Of a stretch of 64,000 nucleotides of DNA, positions 9,016 to 17,476 are shown one piece after another. A program made the position numbers and the translations under genes. This DNA comes from JAWXVE01 sp044425575 (GTDB lineage: Bacteria > Bacillota > Clostridia > Lachnospirales > Lachnospiraceae). Each line of letters begins with the position of its first letter. Position 1 is the first letter of the stretch. The notes under the pieces were generated by a model. It was not told where the DNA came from. It made no database searches and was given only the letters and a program-made list of their open reading frames with translations. The DNA lies in contig JAWXVE010000002.1 in NCBI GenBank assembly GCA_044425575.1, positions 11,649 through 75,648 of the forward strand, given 5' to 3'.

Positions 9016-10545
9016 CTAATTCATCTGAGATACTAAATATAATTTTGATACATCTAGTACGTATACTGGGTAAAATTCGTAACCTGCGTATGCACTATTT
9101 AATGCTACTAATTCTACCATATCTTGTAAGTAAACATTGGCTGCTTCTTCTGTAAGAATTGCCTGACACAGCTTGTAATACTGGATTTGTTCTTCATCAT
9201 TCACGCTTGATCTTGCACTTGCATAAGCATCATCATATTCTTCATTATAAAAATTAATAAAATTCACAGAAGAAGTTGAGGTAAATCGTGCTAGCAAAGC
9301 ACTTGCGGTTAGACTAGCTGCATCCACGCCGATTACCGTTGTTTGATAATTTTTATTAAGGTATACGTCATTTACCCATGTATCCCAATCTACTAGTACA
9401 ATTTCTGCTGTAATACCTACTTCTTTCAATTGCTCTACTAACACTTGTGCAGTATCAATGTGTTGTTGATAATTAGATGGCACTGTCATTTCAAATGTAA
9501 AACCGTCTGGGTATCCTGCCTCTGCAAGAAGTTCCTTGGCAAGTTCTATATCTTGATTATATACATCTGCTAACTCTTCATCGTAATATTTTCCAAATGC
9601 AGGAAACATACTACTACCAATCTCTACACCTTTACCATCTGAAATCATATCCATAATCTCTTGTTGATTGACTGCATATGACATGGCTTGTCTCACTAAT
9701 ATATCATCAAATGGTTCTACTTCATGATTCAGATACAACGCTTGCACTAGATTCATAGTGCCTTCATAAATTGTGAAATCATCTCCTAATTCATTGGCTT
9801 GATCCGTGGTCACTCTTGCAAATAAATCAATGGAACCACCTAATAAATTCATTACTATGGTATCCGTGTTCGCTACTACTTTGAAGGTGACATCATCGAT
9901 GTAAGCGGGTGTACCCCAATAATCATCGTACTTCTCAACTACAAAATTCTCCTGCGCAGACCGTGAAACATATGCGTAAGGTCCTGTACCAATTGGGTTC
10001 TCATCTGGATTCTCATTGCTCATTGGAATAATTGCAGTGGTCATATAAGCTAAGAATTCCGTATCTGGTTCCACCAGAAGAATTTCAATGGTCTTCTCGT
10101 CCACAATATTCACTTCGCTGATATTAGAATACGCCTCTACTAGTGGAGTTCCTTCACTTGTATCGGCGCATCGTTCTATTGAATATTGAACATCCTCTAC
10201 CGTAACTATGCTTCCATCGTGAAATGTAATACCTTCTCTTAGGGTAAATGTATACCCTTCGCCCATTCCAATTATTTCAACATTACTAGCTACAGCAGGA
10301 TTTAAATTTCCATCACTATCTGGTTTAACCAAACCTTCAAACACATTAAATAATACCTCTTTCGTTCCTGCCGCCACTGCCTTGTGAGGGTCAAGACTAC
10401 TCTCTAAATCTTGAGGTATACCTATTGTAATTGAAGATGATGAAGAATTTTCGCCTGCCTTATCACCTGAGCATGCACTCAGTGCAATAGTAAGTGCTAG
10501 TAACAAGATTACTTGGAAGAGCCTTTTGCTACTTCTCGTTCTCAT
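9016..10545 (-). CDS. ABC transporter solute-binding lipoprotein, family 5 (DppA/NikA type)
   Basis: The 509-residue protein has an N-terminal lipoprotein signal (LALTIALSACSGD, lipobox cysteine near residue 25), followed by a Ser-rich linker and a family 5 binding fold. Recognisable stretches are LDPHKAVAAGTKEVLFNVFEGL, TFTLREGITFHDGSIVTVEDVQ and ILVRQAMSYAVNQQEI. It would capture the ligand outside the membrane and hand it to the DppB/DppC-type channel. It heads the transporter operon, 47 bp after nrdR, with only a weak hairpin between them. Confidence 0.93.
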   Translation of the reverse strand: MRTRSSKRLFQVILLLALTIALSACSGDKAGENSSSSSITIGIPQDLESSLDPHKAVAAGTKEVLFNVFEGLVKPDSDGNLNPAVASNVEIIGMGEGYTFTLREGITFHDGSIVTVEDVQYSIERCADTSEGTPLVEAYSNISEVNIVDEKTIEILLVEPDTEFLAYMTTAIIPMSNENPDENPIGTGPYAYVSRSAQENFVVEKYDDYWGTPAYIDDVTFKVVANTDTIVMNLLGGSIDLFARVTTDQANELGDDFTIYEGTMNLVQALYLNHEVEPFDDILVRQAMSYAVNQQEIMDMISDGKGVEIGSSMFPAFGKYYDEELADVYNQDIELAKELLAEAGYPDGFTFEMTVPSNYQQHIDTAQVLVEQLKEVGITAEIVLVDWDTWVNDVYLNKNYQTTVIGVDAASLTASALLARFTSTSSVNFINFYNEEYDDAYASARSSVNDEEQIQYYKLCQAILTEEAANVYLQDMVELVALNSAYAGYEFYPVYVLDVSKLYLVSQMN

Positions 10546-10592
10546 GTACTATTCCTTCTCCCTAATCTACCTACCTGATGGTAGGATTTCTA

Positions 10593-11042
10593 TTAATGTA
10601 ATACTTTGCGAAGTTCATCCATAAATGTGTTAATATCCTTAAATTCTCGATATACAGAGGCAAATCGAACATAAGCTACCGCTTCTAAATCTTTGAGTTT
10701 ATTCATCACTAATTCTCCAATATAGCTACTGGCAATTTCCTTCTCTTCCATGTTAAAGATTTCATTCTCTACTTCATCAATTAAATGGTTAATCTGGCTA
10801 GCACTAATTGGCCTCTTATGACAAGCTCGTAGTACGCCTGCTTCAATCTTCGACCGATCATAAGTTTCCCGGTTATCATCTTTCTTAATAACAATAACAG
10901 GAATGGTCTCAATCTTCTCATAAGTAGTAAATCGCTTATCGCAATCATCACATGCTCTTCTTCTACGGATTGAATTATTCTCAACTGCTGGTCTAGAATC
11001 AATTACTCTGGTATTATCATGGCCACAAAAAGGACATTTCAT
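10593..11042 (-). CDS. nrdR: Ribonucleotide reductase repressor NrdR
   Basis: The 149-residue regulator has an N-terminal zinc ribbon (Cys3, Cys6, Cys31, Cys34; signature CPFCGHDNTRVIDSRP), an Arg-rich segment SIRRRRACDDC, and a C-terminal ATP-cone domain (VIKKDDNRETYDRSKIEAGVL). It represses ribonucleotide reductase genes according to the ATP/dATP balance. No nrd genes are in the window. It is followed by the dpp-type operon and preceded by a good promoter. Its placement beside ymxH and sigG is common in Clostridia. Confidence 0.97.
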   Translation of the reverse strand: MKCPFCGHDNTRVIDSRPAVENNSIRRRRACDDCDKRFTTYEKIETIPVIVIKKDDNRETYDRSKIEAGVLRACHKRPISASQINHLIDEVENEIFNMEEKEIASSYIGELVMNKLKDLEAVAYVRFASVYREFKDINTFMDELRKVLH

Positions 11043-11082
11043 ATGGTTCTCCTTTCTCTATGTGTATTACAGTTCCTTTCCC

Positions 11083-11111
11083 ATTATAAGGGAAATACAA
11101 AGGAATATCAA
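11083..11111 (-). promoter_or_regulatory. Sigma-A promoter of nrdR and probably the dpp-type operon
   Basis: TTGATA, a 17-bp spacer and TATAAT lie 41-69 bp upstream of nrdR. The -10 element sits between inverted TTCCC and GGGAA arms. Confidence 0.7.
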
Positions 11112-11338
11112 CCTATTTCAACCAAAATTATATCTGGACCAATCTGCTTAATATCTTTGTAGGGAACAACACATTCTGGCTCGCAGGAAAACAGATTCAA
11201 AAAGCTTGAATCTCCGCCTATGATAACTCTACAGATTTGACCAGTACAAGCATCAAATTCAAGATTAGTTACATGGCCCAAATTCTTGCAATTACATATA
11301 TTAATTACTTCTTTTTTGCGAAGTTCTAAAAAGGTCAT
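11108..11338 (-). CDS. YlmC/YmxH-family sporulation protein
   Basis: This is a 76-residue PRC-barrel-like small protein. The pattern KEVINICNCKNLGHVTNLEFD and VPYKDIKQIGPDIILVEI is that of the YlmC/YmxH family. The family occurs in endospore formers and is induced during sporulation, but its biochemical role is not settled. It lies between sigG and nrdR. Its upstream gap has a GTGTATATT...AATACG arrangement that loosely resembles a sigma-E promoter, which I regard as weak evidence only. Confidence 0.85.
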   Translation of the reverse strand: MTFLELRKKEVINICNCKNLGHVTNLEFDACTGQICRVIIGGDSSFLNLFSCEPECVVPYKDIKQIGPDIILVEIG

Positions 11339-11420
11339 TGAAACACCACCCTTTCACACTACCATACTCTTCTCTATATACGTATTCTATCCTCTATTAG
11401 AATATACACCTTTTCCCTAC

Positions 11421-12197
11421 TTAACATACTAGATAATGTTTCATATAACGTAAGGCATTCTTCTCAAGTCGACTTACTTGTGCTTGGGAAATGGCTAGAA
11501 TTTTGGCCACTTCCATTTGTGTCTTCCCTTCAAAAAAACGATAGGTTATGATTTCATACTCCCGATGGTTTAATCGCTTCATAGCTTCCGACAAGGAGAT
11601 TTCCTCCACCCAATTTTCTTCTCTATTCTTCTTATCGCTAATCTGATCCATTACATAAAGTGTATCTCCTCCCTCTGCATATACAGGTTCGTATAAGCTC
11701 ATAGGATTTTGTATGGCATCAAGTGCATAGACAATATCTTCTTTATTAATTCCTATTTCTTCTGCTATTTCTGCAATTGTTGGTTCTTTTGCACTACGTT
11801 TGCTTAACATTTCCTTTGCATAGATTGCTTTATATGCCGTATCTTTCAAGGAGCGACTAACACGAATGGTATGATTATCACGCAAAAATCTTCTAATTTC
11901 TCCTATAATCATGGGGACTGCATAGGTAGAAAACTTAACATTGAGGGTACAATCAAAATTATCGATTGCCTTTATTAATCCAATACAACCAATTTGAAAT
12001 AGATCATCTACATTCTCATTACTAGATGCAAATCGCTTCATTACGCTTAAGACAAGGCGTAAATTTCCATGTATAAACTCGTCTCTTGCCTCCTTATCCC
12101 CTTCCATTACGCGTTGAAATAATACTTCTTTCTCTTGATTCTTTAATAGTGGTAGTTTCGACGTATCCACTCCACAGATTTCTACTTTACCCTGCAT
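11421..12197 (-). CDS. sigG: Forespore sigma factor SigG
   Basis: The 258-residue sigma-70-family protein directs late gene expression in the forespore. The N-terminus VEICGVDTSKLPLLKN is the SigG signature. Region 2 reads GNLRLVLSVMKRF and DDLFQIGCIGLIKAIDNFD, region 3 lies about 120-180, and region 4 ends with TQMEVAKILAISQAQVSRLEKNAL. It follows sigE by about 80 bp, the conserved spoIIGA-sigE-sigG order. The ribosome binding site lies in the loop of a 9-bp hairpin, described separately, which may restrain translation. Confidence 0.96.
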   Translation of the reverse strand: MQGKVEICGVDTSKLPLLKNQEKEVLFQRVMEGDKEARDEFIHGNLRLVLSVMKRFASSNENVDDLFQIGCIGLIKAIDNFDCTLNVKFSTYAVPMIIGEIRRFLRDNHTIRVSRSLKDTAYKAIYAKEMLSKRSAKEPTIAEIAEEIGINKEDIVYALDAIQNPMSLYEPVYAEGGDTLYVMDQISDKKNREENWVEEISLSEAMKRLNHREYEIITYRFFEGKTQMEVAKILAISQAQVSRLEKNALRYMKHYLVC

Positions 12198-12198
12198 C

Positions 12199-12230
12199 TC
12201 TAGTGACCTCCTACTCTTATTGTCACTAGA
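12199..12230 (-). promoter_or_regulatory. Hairpin enclosing the sigG ribosome binding site
   Basis: The sigG leader contains TCTAGTGAC and, 14 nt later, its exact complement GTCACTAGA, one base before the ATG. The AGGAGG ribosome binding site lies in the loop and overlaps the stem by one base. Folding of this stem would limit ribosome access. Confidence 0.65.
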
Positions 12231-12277
12231 ATCATGGACAGAATAAAAAGCGAGTATTCAATTACGCATGTTATTTT

Positions 12278-13015
12278 TTATTCTTTTACCATTTCTTTTT
12301 TAAGTCTCTTCATAATCTTCTTCTCTAATCTAGAGATGTAGGATTGAGAAATCCCAAGCATAGCTGCTACTTCTTTTTGGGTTTTCTCTTCTCCATCTGG
12401 AGTGTACAAACCAAAACGCAGGTTAATAATAATTCGCTCACGCTCTGATAATTGTTCAATGGCTTCTTTTAGCAGACCTCGTTCTACTTCATTTTCAATA
12501 TTTTTGTAGATGATATCTTCATCTGTTCCTAAAATATCCGATAATAATAACTCATTACCATCCCAGTCTACATTTAAGGGTTCATCAATTGATACTTCTA
12601 ACTTCGTCTTATTATTTCTTCTTAAATACATTAAGATTTCATTCTCAATGCACCTTGAAGCATATGTTGCTAACTTAATATTCTTATCTGGCTTAAAGGT
12701 ATTAATGGATTTAATTAAACCTATTGTACCAATTGAGATTAAGTCTTCCACTCCTACCCCTGTATTGTCGAATTTCTTAGCTATGTATACAACTAATCGA
12801 AGGTTGTGCTCAATTAAGATTGATTTTGCTTCCTCTTCATACTCAGTTCCTAAGTCGCAAATCACTTGACTCTCTCGCTCTCCCTCTAAAGGTGGTGGAA
12901 GCACTTCCGAACCACCAATATAGTGGATTTCACCCATTCTAGTACCAAATAACTTCTTTTCCTTTTTCACCACTCGAAAGTTTGTTTTTCCAGGCATCGC
13001 AACTTTTAATATCAT
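12278..13015 (-). CDS. sigE: Mother-cell sigma factor pro-SigE
   Basis: The 245-residue sigma factor drives early mother-cell gene expression. The N-terminal pro-sequence (about 30 residues, basic: KKEKKLFGTRMGEI) ends at the processing site motif HYIGGSEVLPPPL. SpoIIGA cleaves just before this motif in related organisms. Region 2 (NLRLVVYIAKKF, DLISIGTIGLIKSINTF) and region 4 (TQKEVAAMLGISQSYISRLEKKI) are complete. It is 36 bp from spoIIGA, consistent with one spoIIG transcript. Confidence 0.97.
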   Translation of the reverse strand: MILKVAMPGKTNFRVVKKEKKLFGTRMGEIHYIGGSEVLPPPLEGERESQVICDLGTEYEEEAKSILIEHNLRLVVYIAKKFDNTGVGVEDLISIGTIGLIKSINTFKPDKNIKLATYASRCIENEILMYLRRNNKTKLEVSIDEPLNVDWDGNELLLSDILGTDEDIIYKNIENEVERGLLKEAIEQLSERERIIINLRFGLYTPDGEEKTQKEVAAMLGISQSYISRLEKKIMKRLKKEMVKE

Positions 13016-13051
13016 CTGTTTTTCCCCATTTCTTTCCTATTTTCACTTAAC

Positions 13052-13855
13052 CTAATTCCATAATTGCGGATGTAATATGATTTGGTATGCATTTTTGTCT
13101 GTAATATGCGTTGGAGCAATTGCTACTATTACATTTTTGTGCATTCTACGCTGTCCATGTTGAATGGTTACCATACAATCGATTTCATACCCCTCCAAAA
13201 TCCCATGTTCCTTGCCTACTGAGCGATAGGGAATGACACAATAGCCTTTTGTCATGCCATTTATACTGCGGGCTTGAATTAATTCTCTTGCAATCATACA
13301 TACAGGTCTTTTTGTAATGGGTTCTTGAAGGGAATTCCCTGTATCAAGAAGTCCCTTTGTATGAATTTCTTGGGTGCCATTGTACAAGATAACGTCACAT
13401 ATTACATCTTCTATGGTATGATTTCTATATTGAAGCATCCACAACACACACTGATAAAGGAATCCAATTATAAGAATCAATACAACTGCTTGGTTTCCAT
13501 ATCGCTGCAAAAATGGTAATTGAGTATAACAGACATTTAATAAACCTCCCATAAATGCTGTCATTCCAACAATGGTAATACTACTACGTATCAATTCTTT
13601 TATTTCAAATTCTCTCCAAGTTGCTATACTCATAATGGGCACCAGAAGTAAGTACATAAGAATGAACTTAAAGGCTCCATTCAGATTGATTATGAGGAAT
13701 AATATAATCGTCCCTATTGAACCAATGAATGCACCTAGTACAATCGAGCCACGTGTAGCAGAACGTTTTCTAAATCGATTGGACAGTTGTAAGACTACAT
13801 AGTTCATAATATAATTTAATAGCAACAAGGTATCTAGATAGATTTCATACTGCAC
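13052..13855 (-). CDS. spoIIGA: Sporulation sigma-E factor processing peptidase SpoIIGA
   Basis: The 267-residue membrane protease activates pro-SigE in the mother cell at the septum. Five hydrophobic segments fill residues 5-145. The C-terminal aspartic protease domain has the catalytic motif GLLDTGNSL with Asp171. The start codon is GTG, six bases after GGAGG. The promoter upstream has the long-spacer layout of spoIIG and is listed separately. Confidence 0.95.
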   Translation of the reverse strand: MQYEIYLDTLLLLNYIMNYVVLQLSNRFRKRSATRGSIVLGAFIGSIGTIILFLIINLNGAFKFILMYLLLVPIMSIATWREFEIKELIRSSITIVGMTAFMGGLLNVCYTQLPFLQRYGNQAVVLILIIGFLYQCVLWMLQYRNHTIEDVICDVILYNGTQEIHTKGLLDTGNSLQEPITKRPVCMIARELIQARSINGMTKGYCVIPYRSVGKEHGILEGYEIDCMVTIQHGQRRMHKNVIVAIAPTHITDKNAYQIILHPQLWN

Positions 13856-13875
13856 ACTTATCCTCCTTTGTTTTC

Positions 13876-13951
13876 ATTATAGAAAAACCCCTCTATTTTT
13901 TTTGTCAAATAGAGGGGTAAACTAATAGATATTTATCTTGTTTTTACGACA
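13876..13951 (-). promoter_or_regulatory. spoIIG promoter with 21-bp spacer and Spo0A-box-like sites
   Basis: On the minus strand TTGACA (13903-13908) and a perfect TATAAT (13876-13881) are separated by 21 bp, not 17. The same stretched spacing is the hallmark of the B. subtilis spoIIG promoter, which needs phosphorylated Spo0A. TGACAAA over the -35 and TGTCGTA at 13945-13951 each match the 0A box TGTCGAA at about five to six of seven positions. Their places resemble the two Spo0A regions of the B. subtilis promoter. An 11-bp inverted repeat brackets the -35 element. Confidence 0.7.
13882..13919. terminator. Inverted repeat with T-tract overlapping the spoIIG promoter
   Basis: ACCCCTCTATT and AATAGAGGGGT form an 11-bp stem whose 10-nt loop carries most of the -35 element. 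A TTTT run follows on the minus strand inside the promoter spacer. It could terminate read-through from ftsZ, act as a protein-binding palindrome, or do both. The rest of the 323-bp spoIIGA-ftsZ gap shows no coding potential. Confidence 0.6.
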
Positions 13952-14104
13952 AATTAATAACCTTGGCTTTCTTCTCAGCCTGCAAACTTTGGGCCGCTGA
14001 CACAAATATTGCGTAATTTCACAGCGTGAAATAAAAAATCATATTTTCACACTATAATTCACTTGTTTTTTATACATTTCACCGAGCAATTTAGCAATAT
14101 AACG

Positions 14105-14140
14105 CAAAAAAACTCCACTAATTCTACAATTAGCGAAGTT
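14105..14140 (-). terminator. Rho-independent terminator of ftsZ
   Basis: A 13-bp stem with two G-U pairs (arms AACTTCGCTAATT and AATTAGTGGAGTT) is followed by a run of T on the minus strand, 38 bp after the ftsZ stop. Confidence 0.85.
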
Positions 14141-14178
14141 TTCTTCTTATTGCTTCTATTCTATTGTTTGTACATTCA

Positions 14179-15330
14179 TTACTTTTTCTGTAAAAATCCT
14201 GGTATCTTTAAATCTTTCTCCTGGATATTACTGCGCACCTCTTGAGGTTTCTGAATCTGCATAGGTTGTTGTACTCCTTGTCCCGTAACAGGATTCATAG
14301 AAACAGGCTTACTTGGAACAGGCATTCCTGCTGGCTTATTGGTAAAGCTATGGGTTCCAAATTTAGCAAATCCACCCTTGTCTTCCATAAGACCCGTAGC
14401 AATTACTGTAATGTTACAAGTATCTGGTACTGAATCATCATACATCGTACCAAATATTACATTTACATCATCTCCTGCAAGTGTCTCCAAATAACCCGAA
14501 GCAATATCAGAGTCAATGAGAGTCACATCTCCCGACATATTAATAATAATATCGGTTGCACCTGAAATAGTAGTCTCTAACAATGGACTTTCCACTGCCA
14601 TCTTAATGGCATCAATTGCCTTGTCATCTCCAGTTCCAGCCCCAATACCCACATGAGCTACACCCTTATCTGACATAACAGTCTTAATGTCTGCAAAATC
14701 CAGATTAATAAGAGACGGTTTATTAATTAAATCCGTTACACCTTGTACTGCTTGTTGCAATACTTCATCTGCCTTCTTAAGTGCATCTGGCATTGTGGTT
14801 CTACGGTCTACGATCTCTAATAATTTATCATTGGGAATTACAATCAGCGTATCTACACTTTCCTTCAACCGTTCAATTCCACCAAGAGCATTTGACATAC
14901 GCACCTTAGCTTCAAATCGGAAAGGTTTCGTTACTACACCAACAGTAAGAATACCCATTTCTTTGGATATACGCGCTACAACCGGAGCTGCTCCTGTACC
15001 TGTTCCACCGCCCATTCCACAGGTGACAAATACCATGTCCACACCTTGCAATGCTTCTTTTAACTCTTGTTCACTTTCCTCAGCGGCTTTCGCACCAATT
15101 TCTGGTTTCGCTCCTGCTCCTAGGCCTTTTGTAAGCTTCTCACCAATTTGAATTCGTTTAGGAGCCTTACATAACTGAAGTGCCTGACTATCTGTATTGA
15201 CGCCAATGAATTCCACTCCCCCTATGTTCTCTTCTACCATTCTATTCACGGCATTATTACCTGCGCCACCTACACCAATCACAATGATTTTGGCTACAGT
15301 TTCTATATTATTCGCTGCTACTTCAATCAA
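14179..15330 (-). CDS. ftsZ: Cell division GTPase FtsZ
   Basis: The 383-residue tubulin homologue forms the division ring. The GTP-binding segment IIVIGVGGAGNNAVNRM is at residues 15-31 and the tubulin signature CGMGGGTGTGAAP near 105. The T7 synergy loop is NLDFADIKTVM. A variable linker leads to the C-terminal anchoring peptide DLKIPGFLQKK, which normally binds FtsA or SepF; neither partner is in the window. Translation starts at TTG, supported by AAGGAGG seven bases upstream and by length. A promoter lies upstream, so ftsZ can be expressed apart from the rest of the cluster. Confidence 0.97.
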   Translation of the reverse strand: MIEVAANNIETVAKIIVIGVGGAGNNAVNRMVEENIGGVEFIGVNTDSQALQLCKAPKRIQIGEKLTKGLGAGAKPEIGAKAAEESEQELKEALQGVDMVFVTCGMGGGTGTGAAPVVARISKEMGILTVGVVTKPFRFEAKVRMSNALGGIERLKESVDTLIVIPNDKLLEIVDRRTTMPDALKKADEVLQQAVQGVTDLINKPSLINLDFADIKTVMSDKGVAHVGIGAGTGDDKAIDAIKMAVESPLLETTISGATDIIINMSGDVTLIDSDIASGYLETLAGDDVNVIFGTMYDDSVPDTCNITVIATGLMEDKGGFAKFGTHSFTNKPAGMPVPSKPVSMNPVTGQGVQQPMQIQKPQEVRSNIQEKDLKIPGFLQKK

Positions 15331-15370
15331 AACAGTACCTCCTTGTCCCTCTCATAACTCCATAATATCC

Positions 15371-15399
15371 ATAATATAATTATTTAACAAATTTATCAA
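15371..15399 (-). promoter_or_regulatory. Sigma-A promoter of ftsZ
   Basis: TTGATA, a 17-bp spacer and TATTAT lie 41-69 bp before the ftsZ start in an AT-rich 96-bp gap after divIB. Confidence 0.6.
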
Positions 15400-15426
15400 C
15401 CTATTTTTCACAATTTTTTAATAATT

Positions 15427-16215
15427 TTATTCTAATTGAAAGGATATGGTCTTGGAATCTTCCGTCAAATTTTCTAAATTTAATGTTCCTTTTTTGTCTT
15501 CTATTTCTGGTAGTATGCCTTTTAACTGCATAATCTTATATTCAAGATTATCGCTAGAACCAAGCTTGACTTTTGCATCCGTAAAATACAAAGTCATATC
15601 ATAGCTAGAATCAAAGTGAATGCGGTCCGTTGTGATTTCATACTTTTCCAACATCTGAGTTACATTTAAGATCTGTTGAAAAATATCACTGTTAATCACT
15701 GGAAGTGGCTCATACAGGGCAACGTGAGCAATATCTAGTCCCGTTACTTGGGGTATTGATTGTGTGGTCTGGTTGGAACTTTCCACTACAATACCATCTC
15801 GGTCAAAATAGAGATAATGTCCTAAATATTCTATGTAACCTGCAAGTGATTTCTCATATACAATAATCTTAATGGTATTGTGTGAAATAATATCCACATC
15901 CATCATTTCTACAAATGGTATATCTTCCACTTCTTTGTTACGGTATTTCAGGTTCAAATAGATGGAGTTATCTCCCAAAAATCCATCCATAACGATTTCC
16001 TTAATCTGCTCTTGGGTATGTTGTGTATTCCCTTCAATGAGCACATTTTCAATAGTATAATATTCCTTGATAAACAAGACTCCCATTACCACCAGGCACG
16101 TAACACCTATTACAATTGGCACCGTATGCAAATGATTCTTATGCAAATGATTCTTATGCAAATGGTTCTTATGCACTTTTTCTTGTATCCATTCCTTTAT
16201 TCTACCCATAGGCAA
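15427..16215 (-). CDS. divIB: Division protein DivIB/FtsQ
   Basis: The 262-residue bitopic membrane protein is part of the septal FtsB/L/Q complex. It has a basic cytoplasmic tail, one membrane segment at about 33-48 (TVPIVIGVTCLVVMGVLF), a POTRA domain starting at YYTIENVLIEGNTQHTQEQI, and a beta domain to the end. The tail contains three tandem KNHLH units caused by a 15-bp DNA repeat, described separately. It follows ftsW by nine bases and precedes ftsZ. Sequence similarity in this family is low, so position in the cluster adds weight. Confidence 0.88.
   Translation of the reverse strand: MPMGRIKEWIQEKVHKNHLHKNHLHKNHLHTVPIVIGVTCLVVMGVLFIKEYYTIENVLIEGNTQHTQEQIKEIVMDGFLGDNSIYLNLKYRNKEVEDIPFVEMMDVDIISHNTIKIIVYEKSLAGYIEYLGHYLYFDRDGIVVESSNQTTQSIPQVTGLDIAHVALYEPLPVINSDIFQQILNVTQMLEKYEITTDRIHFDSSYDMTLYFTDAKVKLGSSDNLEYKIMQLKGILPEIEDKKGTLNLENLTEDSKTISFQLE
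16126..16170. repeat. Three tandem 15-bp repeats inside divIB
   Basis: Units 16126-16140, 16141-16155 and 16156-16170 differ at one base in total. They encode KNHLH three times in the cytoplasmic tail. The repeat keeps the reading frame for any copy number. Confidence 0.95.
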
Positions 16216-16223
16216 ATTTTCCT

Positions 16224-17393
16224 CTAATTCTTGAACTTAATGCCCTTTGATACACTTAATACAAGTCCAATTTCTACTAATGTAAACATAACTGATGAAC
16301 CACCATAACTAATAAACGGCAAGGTAATTCCTGTGTTTGGAATGGTATTGGTTACTACTGCAATATTAAGAATAACTTGAATTGCAAAGTGCCCCATAAC
16401 CCCTACTACAATTAAGGCTCCGAATAAATCAGGTGCATTATTGGCAATAATCATAAAACGCCAGATTAAGATCATAAACATAAGAATCACCGCCATAGCT
16501 CCAAATAAACCTAATTCTTCACAAATAATGGAAAAAATCATATCATTTTGTGCCTCTGGTAAAAACCCTAGCTTCTGCATACTTTGTCCTAGACCTTTAC
16601 CAAATACTCCACCAGAACCTATTGCATATAGCGACTGTAGCGTTTGAAATCCTGTGTCAGATGCATATTGCTCTGGTTCTAACCAAGCAAGTACACGAGC
16701 AAAACGAAATCCGCTATCAGTGGAAGCAAACTTGACAATTCCAAATATCAGAGCTGCTACAGATGCAATTCCTGCGCTGGCAATTAAGATGAACTTCTTA
16801 TAATCAGGACTTGCTACAAATACCATGAGTACCGCAATCCCAAACACAATAATAGCAGAGCTTAAATTATCAGTAATAAAATAAATCATTCCACAAACTG
16901 GTAAAGAGACGCATAGGGATACTATAAATCCCTTTTTCGTTCGTATTCCATTTCCTAATTTACACACAAAACTTGCCAAGAAAATAATCATACTAAGCTT
17001 TGCAACTTCTGCTGGTTGAAGAGAAACGCCAAACACATTCAGCCATCTTCTAGCACCGTATTTTTCCATGCCCATTGGAGTTAGCACAAGAAGAATAAGC
17101 GCTACTGTAACGATGTAGGCAAGCACATCGAATCTTTGCCAAATTTGATAGGGAATATTTGCAAAGAAGATAAGAAGCACCATGCCTAGGCAAGAAGCAA
17201 ATAATTGAGTTCTTACATAATAGGCGGAATCTCCATAATCGATTTTCGCTTCATAGGAACTAGTAGAGTAAATCATTAACATTCCGAATCCCACTAAAAA
17301 TAAAACTACAAATAGAAGTGTATAATCAAAATACCCCTCTTCTTTCTCTCGGCGTTTCACTTGTCTTCGTCTAGCTTGAAATCTATTCGACAC
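16224..17393 (-). CDS. ftsW: SEDS peptidoglycan polymerase FtsW/SpoVE
   Basis: The 389-residue polytopic SEDS glycosyltransferase polymerises lipid II at the septum together with a class B PBP. About ten membrane segments are visible. SEDS motifs include GARRWLNVFGVSLQPAEVAKL, the AQNDMIFSIICEELG segment and FISYGGSSVMFTLVEIGL near the C-terminus. The start is GTG. In sporulating Clostridia the gene at this site can serve vegetative division (FtsW), spore cortex (SpoVE) or both; the sequence does not decide. The neighbouring PBPs are the likely partners. Confidence 0.93.
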   Translation of the reverse strand: MSNRFQARRRQVKRREKEEGYFDYTLLFVVLFLVGFGMLMIYSTSSYEAKIDYGDSAYYVRTQLFASCLGMVLLIFFANIPYQIWQRFDVLAYIVTVALILLVLTPMGMEKYGARRWLNVFGVSLQPAEVAKLSMIIFLASFVCKLGNGIRTKKGFIVSLCVSLPVCGMIYFITDNLSSAIIVFGIAVLMVFVASPDYKKFILIASAGIASVAALIFGIVKFASTDSGFRFARVLAWLEPEQYASDTGFQTLQSLYAIGSGGVFGKGLGQSMQKLGFLPEAQNDMIFSIICEELGLFGAMAVILMFMILIWRFMIIANNAPDLFGALIVVGVMGHFAIQVILNIAVVTNTIPNTGITLPFISYGGSSVMFTLVEIGLVLSVSKGIKFKN

Positions 17394-17476
17394 GATAATT
17401 TCTATCCCTTCTTCCTAGTCTAGTAACTTTGAACCACTCTTTCTACCTTGCCAACCATAAACTAGTATTGTTCCAT

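Noticed and set aside
11355..11410. Sigma-E-like promoter before the YlmC/YmxH gene
   Set aside because: Only partial match at the -10 element; mentioned in the gene entry but not listed as a site.
17385..17396. Spo0A-box-like TGTCGAA at the ftsW start
   Set aside because: It is formed by the GTG start and the second and third codons of ftsW, with no promoter hexamers in the right places.
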